A stretch of DNA of 64,000 nt from Prostheceraeus crozeri (GCA_907163375.1 CAJQUW010007502.1:186001-250000), one strand, 5' to 3'; positions 42,605 through 53,639 are shown, numbered from the stretch's first letter. Notes: generated by a model from the sequence alone, not told the origin. Translations and numbers: made by a program.

Positions 42605-44580
42605 CAAATAACATACTTGTCATATATTTTTGCATGAATTGACTATCTCTGAAAGATAAAATAAAGTTATAGCCAGGATTGGTTAAATTAGATAAAGATC
42701 TCCCGCACTGGCTAAATATAAGTTGGCCTAGCCTGCAACCAGTCTACTACGAGGCTAATTAAATAAGACCACATGAGTGATGATGATATACCTAATTAGC
42801 CGTCACAGGGGCCGAATAGTAGTATAAGCTTTTTAACAAAGCTTGAATATGAAACTGGATAGCGTATGCCTCTAAATAGCTTATAGGGCCTGTATCTACT
42901 CGAACATGGAAAGGGTATCGGTTATATAGCCAAATATACCGTATCAATAAAGATATCAATTGCTTTATTGAATATTAAAGTGTATATAGGCTAGCTTAGG
43001 TTGTTATTGTTATTTGTTATTGCCTTTATTCAATAGTCTGTTGGTCCATGAATAATATGATGGGTGGGTAGCCCACGACTCATCATCTGTAGAAATTGTA
43101 ATTTAGATAGCCTCATTGCAGTGTAGGCTAGAAATGTACAATTGAAAATTATACTTAAAAAATTAAAAATATCTAATTTAGGACAAGTTTTGTAATTCTA
43201 TGCAGCATACTTAATAAGTTAAGGCCTAACTTACATTATATTAATTTCGTATTTTTCATTATGGCGTAAAGTTGCACTAAATAATTCATCAATGATTCAT
43301 GTGTATTATTATATTCAATTTATGTATAACACATTACCACTATTCCTCTGATGATGGCTAGGCTGATGAAACTGAACTCGGAGTATCACACAGTATGTTG
43401 CAGGGTGCTATGCATAATAAAAATTTGACTGCGAGCACCGAGCAGAAATCCCATCTACTTTGCTAGCTTTCGAATGCGCGTGCGGTTTAATGTCACAGAC
43501 AATAGAAAAGGGAGGTCAAAAGGCGCCTTTATTGAGAGCGTCTCAGTCTTTTTTTATTGTTTACATATAAGTCAGCATGATATCAGCATAAAGTGTTGAC
43601 AGACGGAAAAAATAATAATGAAAATTCTTGAAATCCACAGGTCTATGACATTTGGGGAAATATTATTACACGATACGGCTCTTGTGCAGTCCTCCCCCCC
43701 CCATTGTTTCTTTGGTCAAAAGATGCAGAACCATTGGATGTCCGTTTCAGCATCACCGGTTTGAGTGAAGCATTCCGTGCTGTTGTAAAAATCTACGTGG
43801 GTAATTGCGATGTCATGGTCGCAAACTTCGTCAGCAAATCAACATTGTAATTTGCCTTCGGGTTTTTCGCATTGAAATATACCCTTTGAATTTTGAAGTC
43901 AAAGGAAATTCATTGTGAATGGTACCTTTAAAATAATAGGGCGCTACTAGAAGTGGCTGGGTCGCTTATTGCTATAGCCATGTGAGGACTTGTAGTCAGG
44001 TCATTCGTGTGAGTGTGAAGAGTTATCCCTCCAATCAAAATTGATCAAATTGAATAATCGATTGTTTTGAAAAATGTAGGTGGGGGGACTACACAAGAGC
44101 CTAATACAATCTAAGGAAATTGGCATTGTCACAGATGCCAGTAGCCATACCGATAGATGATAGCCTACATAGTAACCGTATTAGATTTAAGACATTGCGC
44201 AAGAAATGTAGCTATATTATCTTTGCTGACTGAACTGGAAATGTGTACATAAATGACTGGCGACTTGTCTCTAGGAATCTACAATCATCTAGTTAGCATG
44301 CATATAACAATAAGTCTTCAAATTAATGGATTTTGGAGAATACGTTGTCAATATGGAAATTAGTCTTACGAAACATATGCAATAAAAAAATATTACACAT
44401 GCGTGTAAATATATAATAAATATAATACAAAAGAAGGCGGCAACTGCAAAGAAAGATATCGTGGAGGACAGATCATTGGTATACTTAAAAGACATATCTT
44501 TAGATTTCAAATGATTTAATTTTTTTATGACGCCAATTAATAACTTTCAAAATTCTAGATTTATATCAAAGCTCAAACTA
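42605..44580. other. interior of the outer hAT element, no coding recognised
   Basis: AT-rich, with a C-run at about 43691-43700 and only short frames. No transposase motif was visible on either strand. The sub-terminal CGGCTCCGGCTCC repeats begin near 44585. Confidence 0.4.
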
Positions 44581-44899
44581 TCGGAGCCGGAGCCTTTGTG
44601 ATAAATCGGCTCCGGCTCCGACCAAAACCATCGGCTCCTTAAGGCTCCGGCTCCACAGCCCTGGTTTGCTGGTATTTCACCCACATAGACCATAGTAATC
44701 AAAAGTTTGACGGCAAGTAAACATTTTTCTAGGGAAAGGCCACACGCTCTATATTTTATAAATTATACAGTGCAGATACCTGGCTTTCTATAAATACAAT
44801 CCAAACTACAGGGTGTTCAGTATAAAAGCAGGAAATTCAAAATTTATGCTTGCATTATAGTTTGTAATATCCGGGAATTCCAAGAATTGTAATTGCAAT

Positions 44900-45398
44900 T
44901 TCTAGGAATTGTGACTCGGCTGTTACGCCAGTTGGTTCACCACGAAGAGGGCATCGTAGTCAAAAGGAAATATCACACCAACAGACTATGTCATTAGGGA
45001 CTGTGAATGACATTCTCAAAATGTCATCGCTAAAATGCTATCGAAGAATCAAGTGTAACAACCTAAAAGATGCTCATAAAGAAAGAAGACTTGAAAAATC
45101 AATGTTTTTGATCGATAAGTTTCAACCAGGAGGTTCGTGGAAGTCGGTTTGGTTCTTTGACGAAGCAAGTTTCATGCTCAACGCCCCACTAAATTCGCAG
45201 AATGAGCGTATCTATAGAGCAGTGAACGTAAAGACTGACATCGATGATAACAATATTTTGGCAGAAATCGACACTCAGCAAAAGTCGATAGTTTGTTATG
45301 CTGCGGTTTCCTGGTTTGGGAAGTCAAATCTTTACTTTATTGAAGCTGGCCAAGACCACAATCCAAATTCAAAAAAGAAGAAGAAGACAGTAGGCTAA
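44900..45398 (+). pseudogene. Tc1/mariner-type transposase remnant
   Basis: A frame running into ATG 44988 encodes VGSPRRGHRSQKEISHQQ (an AT-hook-like 'SPRRG' linker), SLGTVNDILKMSSLKCYRR, then WKSVWFFDEASFMLNAPLNS (catalytic Asp in the FDEASF block) and CYAAVSWFGKSNLYFIEAG, which corresponds to the 'VMVWAGVSWFGKT.L.FIE' block of mariner-like transposases. The first DNA-binding domain and the C-terminal third with the last catalytic Asp are missing; the frame ends in a Lys run. No inverted repeats were identified. It lies just outside the outer hAT element. Confidence 0.75.
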
Positions 45399-45399
45399 A

Positions 45400-45810
45400 T
45401 CAGGACGTTCATCGAGAAGAAATGTGCCCTCGGGTTTTTGTTGCGTTCTGGCCCTATAGAGATAAGAGAAAATCAATCCGTTTTTTCGATAGCGTGGTAT
45501 ACTTGAGAAGCGAAAGTGTCTGTTTCATACACGATATATTTAAACAACTGAATTAACATAAATTGACATTGTTCACAAATCTCAACATCTCCCCAACAAC
45601 TTTAATAACTCGACATCCACGCAATTTGAAACACGGAACGGTAATCATAGGAAGAGAAATTACTAACTGCATAACAAAAGTTCAAAATCACGATAACTAC
45701 TAAATTTCAATCGTAAGTAGAGTGCAAGTTCAGTTCTTATAACCACAAAGATTGAATAAGTCTAAAAGATAAGTCTTGGATAGATCACAGCAGAAAAAAC
45801 CGTCAAGGAA
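45400..45810 (-). other. downstream of the Gypsy pol end; possible LTR
   Basis: On the minus strand the integrase frame ends near 45811. Beyond it, TGTTGGGGAGATGTTGAG (complement of about 45581-45598) resembles the start of Ty3/Gypsy LTRs. The other boundary is not evident, and the partner LTR would lie beyond element 2, outside the window. Confidence 0.35.
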
Positions 45811-47373
45811 TCACACTCTGTAAGGATCTACAAATTGTTTACGCAGGTTGTATTGTTTTCTAGGGTTTGTATGTGGAGTACTATGATTAGAAGTAGAAGG
45901 TTGAGAGGACAGATGTAATCCGGCGTTGTCGGTATGTTGTGGATGGTGTTCGGTTGTTGAGTGATTCGTATGTGAAGAGAAGTGAGGTTCGGGAGGAGAG
46001 CTGTTAATCGGCAGCAAGTCGGTTCCTACTAAATCATAGGCACGTAGAGCTTCTTCAGAGGGCATCGCCTTTGCAGGTTTGATGTTCCTTTGATTGTAAA
46101 GTCGCAAATTACCATTAATCAATATTGCATATGTGTATCTCCCCACTTTTCGGACAATCCTGCCGTGCACGGTGAATGGCTTTCGGTCACTTTTTCGAAC
46201 CAAAACGTCATCGCCCGGTTTGTAGTCCTTATCACTGACTGACCATTTATTCGCATACTCTTTATAAACATTTCTAGGTGGAGAAGTAGGCTTGTTGCAT
46301 TCTTGGGATGTTGATAGTAAAGCGAGTTTGGTCGACATTGGGTGGTTAAAAAGTCGCTGGAAGGGCGATTCGCCGGTAACTTCGTTTGGTGTAGACCTGA
46401 TGTCTGAAAGTACGGTTTGCAATGCTCGTGTCAAGGATTTCTTTCCGGCTGAAGTCGATTCTGACCTTATCCGTTTTAACCGGTTTTTGATTGTCGAATG
46501 TAAGCGTTCAACGATGCCATTTCCCCGTGGGTAGTACACAGAAGACAGGGAATGAGCAATGCCGTAATTTTTCAAAAATTCTTCGAACTCTTGAGAAACG
46601 AATGGGGTACCGTTATCCGTCGTGATCGATTTAGGGATGCCGTACCTGGCGAAGTGAGTGATCAGAACGTCAATTATTTCCCTTGAATTTCCGTGTGTAA
46701 CGAAGGTTGCCTCTGGAAAACGACTGAAGGAATCTATCAACGTAAGTAAAACATGTCCGTCCAGAACATCGGAAGGTCCTGTGAGGTCTATAGAAATTCT
46801 TTTCCAAGGTTCAGTCTCTACTTCGGCCACGGGTGTAAGTGGAGCGTTGTCTCCTCGCGTCTGGTACATATGGCGTACAAATTCTGACATATTCTTTGAT
46901 GTCATTCGTCATACCAGGCCAAAAGCAATAAGCACGTAGAAAGGATTTCCTTTTATTGATTCCTATGTGGCCTTCGTGCGTAGAATCAAGCCGTTTTCTT
47001 CGTAAAGGGAAAGGGATGACAACTCTGTTCGCTTTCATGATAAGAGTTCCATTGTTTTGTTCTTTTAGTGATAATTCATCACAACAGTGGTGAAAGGCTT
47101 TCAATTCTCTGCAAGAGGGATCACACCAATCCGTTTGTACAACTGTGATAACGCGTTGTAATAAAGGATCCTGTGCGGTCGAATCGGCGACATCTTTCAA
47201 TGTAAGGGGATAAGAACGTAACATACCGCAAACGGTGTACTCAGCTAATTCTTCAGGAGTAGGATTATTTCCGGTAAGTGAATTTCTCGAGAGGCAGTCG
47301 GAGAGAACGTTATCCTTGCCTTTAATGTGTACAATTTTGAATTGCAAGTGTTGGGTTGTAATCAACCAGCGTT
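45811..47373 (-). mobile_element. Ty3/Gypsy LTR retroelement fragment (RNase H end to integrase)
   Basis: On the minus strand the fragment starts in the end of the RNase H domain (ITTQHLQFKIVHIKGKDN, a typical 'F.I.HI.GK.N..AD.LSR' block). It continues through the spacer and the zinc-binding H-H-C-C region into the integrase core with ISIDLTG, ITTDNGTPF and GIVERLHSTIK (the D, D and E positions) and a GPY/F-like 'VLVRKSDRKPF...VRKVGRYTYAI' module. It is broken, with about one break visible in this part, and is cut off by palindromic element 2 at 47374. An older resident than that element. No envelope gene was seen. Confidence 0.85.
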
Positions 47374-48430
47374 AGTAGTAAGTAAAACTCCACTTCTGGA
47401 CCGCGCAAGATGGCCGCCATCGAAGAATTTTCGCTGACGTCCCCCCCCCTCTGGAACGACAGAGGTTGTGGTCTGTCGTGGTGTGCCGGCCAGGTTGGTC
47501 CACCTTCATAGAATGTTCGCTGACGTCCCCCCCCCTCTCGAAAACGACAGAGTGTGAGACTCGGGTGTGTTGGTCTCGTGTGGGTTGACGTGGGCGACCG
47601 CCTAGGTTGACGTGGGCGACCGTCTAGGTTGTCGTGGTGGAATGGTGAAACGGACTTAAGATTCGTGATCAGCGTAAAATTCTGCATCGGTATGGTGAAT
47701 TTGAAGTCAATCGGCGAGAAAAAATGTTTCTTCAAAATTTTGACAGAGTTAAAATGTTGGACGTTTTGGGATGTAGCGTCAAAACGAAGCATCGGATGGG
47801 AAAACGGAGGCCAGATTCGGACTCAGCGTGAAATTCTGCATCTGTATGGTGAATTTGAAAGCAATCGGAGAGAAAAAAGTTTCGCTGACGTCCCCCCCCC
47901 CTCGGGAGAGCTACCCTCGATCTTGGCTTCCAGTAGACGGATTTTGTCGTGCCATAGCTCGTTTAAAAACTAAGAGTGAGACAAATTCACTGAAAGAATC
48001 GGTTTGTTCATATCTGTCTTCGTTTAGATGTGAGACGCCATTTAAGATTTTGGGAGATTGGCGAAAAACGACAGAGTTAGAATTTTGGACGTTTTGGGCT
48101 GTAGCTTCAAAACGAAGCATCGGATGGGAAAACGGATTTCAGATTTGGAATCAGCATGAAATTCTGCATCTGTGTGGTGAGTTTCAAGTCAATCGGAGAG
48201 AAAAAATTTTCAACATTTTTCGAAAAAACGACAGTTAGAATTTTTGCGATGGCTGTGGGCTGTAGAGCCAAAACGAAGCATCGGATGGGAAAACGGAGGC
48301 CAGATTCGGATTCAGCGTCAAATTCTACCTGGAAATGGTGTATTTTCAACTCAATCGGACCTCTAGAATCGGCGATAGACGGGTTTTTAGTGTTTGGATG
48401 ATGGGTATTACGTCATCAGCTGATCGCCAC
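47374..48430. repeat. left sub-terminal repeat block of element 2
   Basis: Four or more diverged units with GCATCGGATGGGAAAACGGA, CAGATTCGGACTCAGCGTGA and CAATCGGAGAGAAAAA (near 47790, 48118 and 48277), plus C-runs after GCTGACGTCC (47440, 47527, 47892). The unit type is the same as in element 1. The beginning of the counterpart appears at 63830-64000. Confidence 0.8.
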
Positions 48431-48434
48431 ACAC

Positions 48435-48442
48435 TATATAAG
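48435..48442 (+). promoter_or_regulatory. TATA box and spliced leader of the zinc-finger gene
   Basis: TATATAAG, then a presumed start about 30 bp on, a leader that ends at ACCAACG followed by GTAAGT (donor 48489), and an acceptor CGCTTCAG ending at 49524, two bases before the ATG at 49527. This implies a 1.04-kb 5' UTR intron. The mirror TATA lies at about 63798-63805. Confidence 0.6.
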
Positions 48443-48569
48443 CTGGGAACCGACAGAGACTTGTCATTCATACGAGAGATTACCAACGGTAAGTCGTCTC
48501 TCTGAGCTCCGATGATAGCTTCGGACATTCCAAATTCCGGGTTTCTTACAGAAACCGACTTAGAAAATT

Positions 48570-49500
48570 TCATTGCTGATATTAGCTAAGGCGTCAGACT
48601 TAGAGGTTAGCCAGGAGATGGCCTTCGTCTCCAGGCCATAAAAGACTCCAAAACTTTAAAGGCTTGTAACTTTGCTTCTACAAGTCCGTTTGACTTGATT
48701 CAAAAAAGGTTCGGTCGCTATTGACCTGCCCTAAGTGATAGACTACTTATAAAATTTCATAAGTAGTGCTAAAAAGTTGAAAAATTTAACCTCACTACTT
48801 TTGGAGGTTTTCTGGGGTTTTCGACCCTGCTGAAGTCAATGAAAGCATTTTTAATGATGTCTGAGCCAGTCTTCTCATGGTATAAGCGGCTTTTCACTGA
48901 AAGCGAGCAAGACACGGAGAGTTTTGCTGTAATATTCCACTGACAGGGTGTTCCTTCGGGACGGCGGACGATGCCGTAGTGATAAGTGTGGCAAGGGAGT
49001 GTGTCATAGTTTAGACCGTAACCGCTGGGACAACTCATGTCTCATGTTGGGCATTTGACACACTTCTCAACGTAGCACTTTGAACGCCAATCGGTTGAGT
49101 CTTAGCTATCTTGTCATGGGTGGCCTCTAAACATCTCCATTGCAAAACGCTGGTGAATCAAGCTCTCTACGGCTTGCTATCAAGCTGATCAAAGCAATAA
49201 CTTGGGATGTTTCCTCAAGGTTTTCAAGTATGCTGAGTTCAAATCTGCTATCAGATTTCAAATTTAACTAAGTCTAAGGCAGCTTTGAGGGGTTAGCTCC
49301 CAGCTACTGATCACTACCTTTGACTCGGCGTTGCTGTTACCACTTCGGGGCAGTGACAATGATGTCTTCAGCTGTAAATAGCGGGTATCGGGGAAGATCT
49401 CTCACTTCCCTAGTGATCAGTACAAGGCCTTCGGGCTGTCGACGGGATCGAGTGCCACTCGCTATACTCAAATCTATCATTCCTCACTAAGTGTAAAATC
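48570..49500. other. putative 5' intron of the zinc-finger gene, element 2
   Basis: No convincing gene on the plus strand. Contains several short hairpin-prone segments, for example CTGATCACTA (49309) with TAGTGATCAG (49472), and GGTATCGGGGAAGATC. A minus-strand ORF of 89 codons (48769-49038) is Cys-containing but opens with ATG in only one arm. Confidence 0.4.
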
Positions 49501-49526
49501 ATTGTTTTCCGTTTTTCGCTTCAGAA

Positions 49527-49937
49527 ATGCCGAAATACAATAATATGAAGACCAGTTTCAAACTGTGTCAATGCCGGAAGGTATTCCGAGCTGACGCCTT
49601 CAAGAAACACGCTTGCACTAGCAAGAAACAGATAGGGGTCGCTCGCTACTATTGCGGAGCCCACAAAGTCAGTCGCTTAAGTGAACGGCTGGAGGATTGG
49701 CACTCACAACACAGCGAGTGTCAAACAGGCGAAGTAGGCGAAGAAGAACGGAGTTCATCTTCGCCACTGAGCTCCGTTCTTTGGAGCTACAATTCGCCAT
49801 TGAAGCGATTGCCGCTGTATCCTCACTTAGTAGCGAGAGCTCGCTGTCCAGCAGCGATAGTGAGGAGGAGGAGGGAGAGCTACAGTCGCAACCTATCGAG
49901 AACGTCGACCTCGATCGCGAGACCCCTGCAGCCGTAA
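49527..49937 (+). CDS. zinc-finger-like ORF, element 2 left arm
   Basis: 136 codons from ATG 49527, the first ATG after the leader intron. The N-terminal 55 residues carry a C-x-C...H-x-C pattern (FKLCQCRKVFRADAFKKHAC), then YYCGAHKVSRLSERLEDWHS and H-x3-C, suggesting one or two small zinc knuckles or a degenerate C2H2 finger. The rest is Ser/Arg-rich. It overlaps the coiled-coil frame (from about 49700) in another register. Copy on the other arm at 62303-62713. A DNA-binding role is an inference from the Cys/His pattern. Confidence 0.5.
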   Translation: MPKYNNMKTSFKLCQCRKVFRADAFKKHACTSKKQIGVARYYCGAHKVSRLSERLEDWHSQHSECQTGEVGEEERSSSSPLSSVLWSYNSPLKRLPLYPHLVARARCPAAIVRRRRESYSRNLSRTSTSIARPLQP

Positions 49938-50641
49938 CTGCGAGCGGAATTGCAACGCAATGTCGCAATTTTGTCAAGCGCCCGCCGGTGATCGCCGAAC
50001 GGGAGAAACTAAAGAAAGAGGTGGAGAAGTTGAAGGAGGAGGCCTTCTCATACAAGGCAAAGTACGAGGACCTAAAGAACGTGGCCGGAGAGATGAAGAA
50101 GGTGAAGGAGAGATTAAGCGAGCGGGATGGCGAGTTGGAGCAGGAGAGGCTCAAGACTCTCGAGGGGAAAGCCAGAGAAGAGGCTTTGCTAGCAGAGAGG
50201 GAAAGTAGGGAGAAGGAGATACGAAGGTTGAAGGAGGAAGTGGAGAGACTCCGTGTGCAGATGGCTAAGGTTGTCGAGACGAACCACGAGCTGCACCGTT
50301 CGGCGCAGCTGGTGGATCGCGATCGAAGGGTGCATTCCAGTCGTCTGCACATCCCTATTAGAAAGGGGAGAGTAGCAGAAACTCCTCTCTTGTACGAGCG
50401 TGGAAGAGGGGAGAAATGCTACTCTCGGGTGAAAAAAGGGGTGGAGTGTCTACACTTCACCTTCGATCATCGTGATCCGATCTCGAATTTCCTTTATGAG
50501 GAAGCGTCCGAGAAGATCTGTAAGTAAAAATGACTAAATTAAAATGTAAGATGATAACTCACTACTTTTTTCTTTACAGACATCCAAGAGAAGCGACCAC
50601 CCGCCCCGTTGCCGGAGCCGCAGTCGAAACAGCAAGCCTGA
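49700..50641 (+). CDS. coiled-coil protein with short second exon, element 2 left arm
   Basis: About 275 codons to a GTAAGT donor at 50522. A TTTCTTTACAG acceptor ending at 50579 leads into a short last exon (to a TGA near 50641) that is Pro-rich. Order: an acidic Ser-rich stretch (SSSDSEEEEGELQ), then some 110 residues of Lys/Glu/Leu heptads (EREKLKKEVEKLKEEAFSY, EREKEIRRLKEEVERLR-like), then a basic region and FTFDHRDPISNFLYEE. A long parallel coiled coil is likely. No family recognised; structural or scaffold roles are possible. No ATG begins this frame, and it overlaps the zinc-finger ORF. The 227-aa antisense frame is a shadow. Confidence 0.55.
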
Positions 50642-50644
50642 GTC

Positions 50645-51360
50645 CCTATCCCACACCCCGAGAACGCCACAAACGGCTCTGATAAGGGCCACCATGGGGC
50701 AAGATTTGATATAAGCTCCTCGCGGTTTGCCCTGGGCAGTCTTTAGACTGGCGAATACTATCATTAAGTTGAATCTGCTATCAGTCAACTTGAACGTTGC
50801 AAATGAATTTCGGTGTAATACTTCCTTTCGACGGGCGTTCCTGTAAAGGGCGGCGGTGAAACCCGTAGCTATGTATACCGCAAGGGACATTCGGCAATGG
50901 TCAATCTTGTTAAACCTCTCTGCGTCATGTTTGCAAGTGATTGCCTCTGTCTCAACGTAGTATGCATTCGCGCCAGGGCGACATTTAGCCAGCTGTCGAA
51001 GGTTGCCTTATAAACTATCCATTGCATACGTTATGAGAACCATGAGTTCTACCTGTCTCTATCAATGAGATGAATTGATGAATGGAATGAAATGGGAGGA
51101 CACTCACGCGCCACACGCAACATAACACACTTCTCTCTTCCGTAGTCTAACAAGCTCTTTACACATGGATCGCAGTCGCTTGCTATCTGAATTTTATTTA
51201 ACACTATTTCAACTACCATCATCACCCATATGAAATGTTATAAGATTTACAAGTTAAACTAAGCGTGCTACTATTTCCAAATGAAAAAGTATACATGGTT
51301 AAATCATCCACTGAAGCCCCATTCAAGTAAGTCAGTATGAAAGCAAAGATAATACGAAAT
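50645..51360. other. element 2 left arm, no gene seen
   Basis: This part corresponds to 60390-61590 in the right arm, which is longer and carries an additional small gene (61119-61385). Here a single copy of the segment GTTGACTGATAGCAGATTCA (complement) is present where the right arm has two. Confidence 0.5.
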
Positions 51361-51369
51361 AAAAATTTA

Positions 51370-51582
51370 TTATGGCATGTATTTCAAAAGGTCTTCATCG
51401 TCAATATCGTCCCAGAGTCTGGCTTCACATAGATCACAAAAACAGTTCACTTGCTTCAATCGTTCTTCTACCGCGAGCCTCACTTTGTCGATGTACTCCC
51501 ACTCCGCCATAGTTCGTGGCTGGGAGTTAGGGGTGTACCATTCCCATAATTGGTGGAGGAATTTGGTGCTGGTGATCTCCAT
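51370..51582 (-). CDS. small acidic ORF, element 2 left arm
   Basis: 70 codons from ATG 51582: EITSTKFLHQLWEWY, then EWEYIDKVRLAVEERLKQVN, a CFCDLC motif and the acidic WDDIDDEDLLKYMP. The stop codon overlaps an AATAAA signal, a compact viral-style end. The same ORF is kept in the other arm (60178-60390), with two residue changes. The CxCxxC motif may bind metal. No family recognised. Confidence 0.45.
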   Translation of the reverse strand: MEITSTKFLHQLWEWYTPNSQPRTMAEWEYIDKVRLAVEERLKQVNCFCDLCEARLWDDIDDEDLLKYMP

Positions 51583-51599
51583 CACTATTCGTGAGTGTC

Positions 51600-52165
51600 G
51601 TTAGAAAGTGTATCATGGTTTGTAAAAGTTTTACTGCAACACAGGTTGATGCATAGTTAGAAAAGTTTGATCATCAACGTTGTATTCGTAAGTCTAGTCA
51701 GAAACTTTATCATGTTGTACAAAAGTTTTATTGCAACACAGGTTGATGTATAGTTAGAAAGTTTGATCATCAACGTTTTATTTGTAAGTCTACTCAGAAA
51801 GTGTATCATGGTTTGCAAAGTTAGTGTAGTCAAATAATTTTACTGTGACACCCGTTTGAGAAAGTAAAGTCTGATCATCGAAGTTGTATTCGTGAGTGTC
51901 GTTAGAAAGTGTATCATGGTTTGTAAAAGTTTTACTGCAACACAGGTTGATGTATAGTTAGAAAAGTTTGATCATGAAGTTTTATGAAACACACATGTCA
52001 TGAAATGTAAGCGTTAGTGTAGTCAAATAATTTACCGCGACGCACGTTTGTGAAAATAAAGTTTGATCATTGACGTTGTATGACTGACCAAACTCATCAC
52101 AGCACTAGAAAGTTTTAGAAGGTTTTACTGCACAGTGTAGATTGTCTTGTAACTTACGTTCACAG
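51600..52165. repeat. degenerate tandem repeats beside the small acidic ORF
   Basis: Units of about 110-125 bp with GTGTATCATGGTTTGTAAAA, TTACTGCAACACAGGTTGAT and AAAGTTTGATCATCAACGTT, four to five copies. The mirror copy lies at 59595-60175. They lie upstream of the small acidic ORF and may be its control region. Confidence 0.7.
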
Positions 52166-52737
52166 TGTTAGAAAGTTTTATTGGAGACAGTTACCAAATG
52201 TTTCCCTATTAGAAATTCAAACTTCATGACTGTTAGATTAGCTTCATCAGGTTTAGTAAAAGCAGTTTTCTACTGCAGTAAGACTGCGAGTTTAGAATGT
52301 TATATGAAAACAGTGTTCACCACAGCGCTAGAAAGTTTTACTGCGCTGTGTAGATTGTTTCACACAAGGTCTTATTGTCAGCGTTGAATGTTTTATAAAA
52401 CCAGATGTTGTCACACACGTTGAGTGTGTGAGAGCTAGTTCCATGACATTGAATCGCATGGGTTGTCAAGTTCATAATCCAAGGCTAGGCTCCTCTACGG
52501 TTGGATTTAGGGTTTTATATTACATGCGTTAACCGTTCGTGTAGAATATGTGAAGCACATGTTCGCTTAAATGCAAATGTTGAAATAAGTTTGTAAGAAG
52601 TCTTTGACAGGTTGTTGTGAAACGTAGCGAACGTTGAAGAAATGTTTCTGCAGTCACACTCGTTAGTGTGCCAGCTTTACTAGATGTGTTCTATTCTCCA
52701 ATGAGGATTGTTGTCTAATGAGAATCAAGCATTCCTT

Positions 52738-52745
52738 TATAAATA
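52738..52745 (+). promoter_or_regulatory. TATA box of gene B3
   Basis: TATAAATA is followed by a leader with a (CT)n run, which ends in an ATG lying directly before a GTAAGT donor (52853). The mirror copy is at 59015-59022. Confidence 0.6.
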
Positions 52746-52849
52746 GAGAGCCTTCCACAGTGAGAATCATTCCATCGTTGAATCGTACAAGTGACGGACG
52801 CACATTCTCTCTCTCTCTCTCTACATCCCTGTTATATTATCCAACTAAA

Positions 52850-53632
52850 ATGGTAAGTCGCTACTTTCCTCCCTCTCCTCCCTTGAACGTAAACTTAATA
52901 CAATCTTTTTCATTTTCAGGCATCTACTCCATCTGCTGCACTAGTAGGACAAAATGGCGGTCAAACGTTACAAGGTTCGCTACGATCAGATCATCTACAA
53001 CTGAGACCAGTGGAAGAAACAACCAAGGTACATAATCCTACACCGCTACAGCGTAAATTTAAACAAGTCTTGCGTTATGACGATCATAGCGTAGTACTCC
53101 AAACGGGAATGCTCCCTTCCACGGATGTGAAGATAATGCGCAATCAGTATGGGGACTACATACTGATCCCCGTGAGTCCGTACATTCGCCGCCAACTTGA
53201 TATTATTGAGGAGTACGTGACATTAAATATGGACATTCCTACTCCTCTTGCTCAAGAGTGGAAGGCGAGAGATGACAAGGATACTCCCTATAGAAAGATT
53301 TGGGATGCCAATCACATTTGCCTACCGGTATCACATTGGTGTAGTTATTATAAAAAGGATGGAGATCAATCAATACCCATCAGATGTGATGAGCTCGGAG
53401 AAGGTACTTGTGGGATATCCTTTTCAAAGTGAATGGGCTATATTATGGTCAGCACAAGGATAACAAAATAGCCTCTCTCTCGATATGCACTGAATCCATC
53501 CTACATGTATATATTCCAAAGCCACCCGGCGTAGATGACATTATTGACGAAATCCTTAACGGGGGTGGTATGAAGCGCAAGTCGGGCAAGAATGCTACCT
53601 CCAAACGCAAGTCAAGGAAAAAGAATTGCTAA
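52850..53632 (+). CDS. virus-like element gene B3 (family B), element 2 left arm
   Basis: The initiator ATG (52850-52852) is the last codon of the first exon; a 67-bp GT-AG intron follows (52853-52919) and the frame goes on with ASTPSAALVGQNGGQ. Family B blocks: RRQLDIIEEYVTLNMDIPTP, YRKIWDANHICLPVSHWC and, further on, LHVYIPKPPG with a basic end KRKSGKNATSKRKSRKKNC. It is the homologue of B1 and B2 of element 1, closest to B1 in its basic tail and its neighbours. The coding region is not fully open (about one break), so this copy is a fossil. Same state in the other arm. Confidence 0.6.
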
Positions 53633-53639
53633 TCCTTTC

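Larger units (their letters stand above)
25149..44662. mobile_element. hAT-type element, split by nested insertions
   Basis: The left end CAGGCTGTGGAGCCGATG (25149) and the complement of the right end CAGGGCTGTGGAGCCGGAGC (ending 44662) match apart from one base of a G run and drift further in. CGGCTCCGGCTCC motifs recur inside both ends. The flanking 8 bp are GTTTGTTG (25141-25148) and GTTTGCTG (44663-44670), a 7/8 match, as expected of an old hAT target-site duplication. Without its two nested passengers the element would be about 2.3 kb (25149-25408 plus 42605-44662). No transposase was recognised, so it was probably non-autonomous. Confidence 0.75.

Noticed and set aside
45811-47373. Integrase considered as a gene of palindromic element 2 (Polintons carry one)
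   Set aside because: It lies outside the AGTAGTAA end, continues from a Gypsy RNase H, and has Gypsy-type features.
48769-49038. 89-codon Cys-containing minus-strand ORF in the leader intron of element 2
   Set aside because: The ATG is present in only one arm, there is no promoter on that strand, and it has no recognisable motif.
49669-50352. 227-codon Ser-rich frame antisense to the coiled-coil gene (and its mirror at 61888-62571)
   Set aside because: Its composition is the expected complement of Lys/Glu-rich codons. No promoter or motif; a shadow frame.
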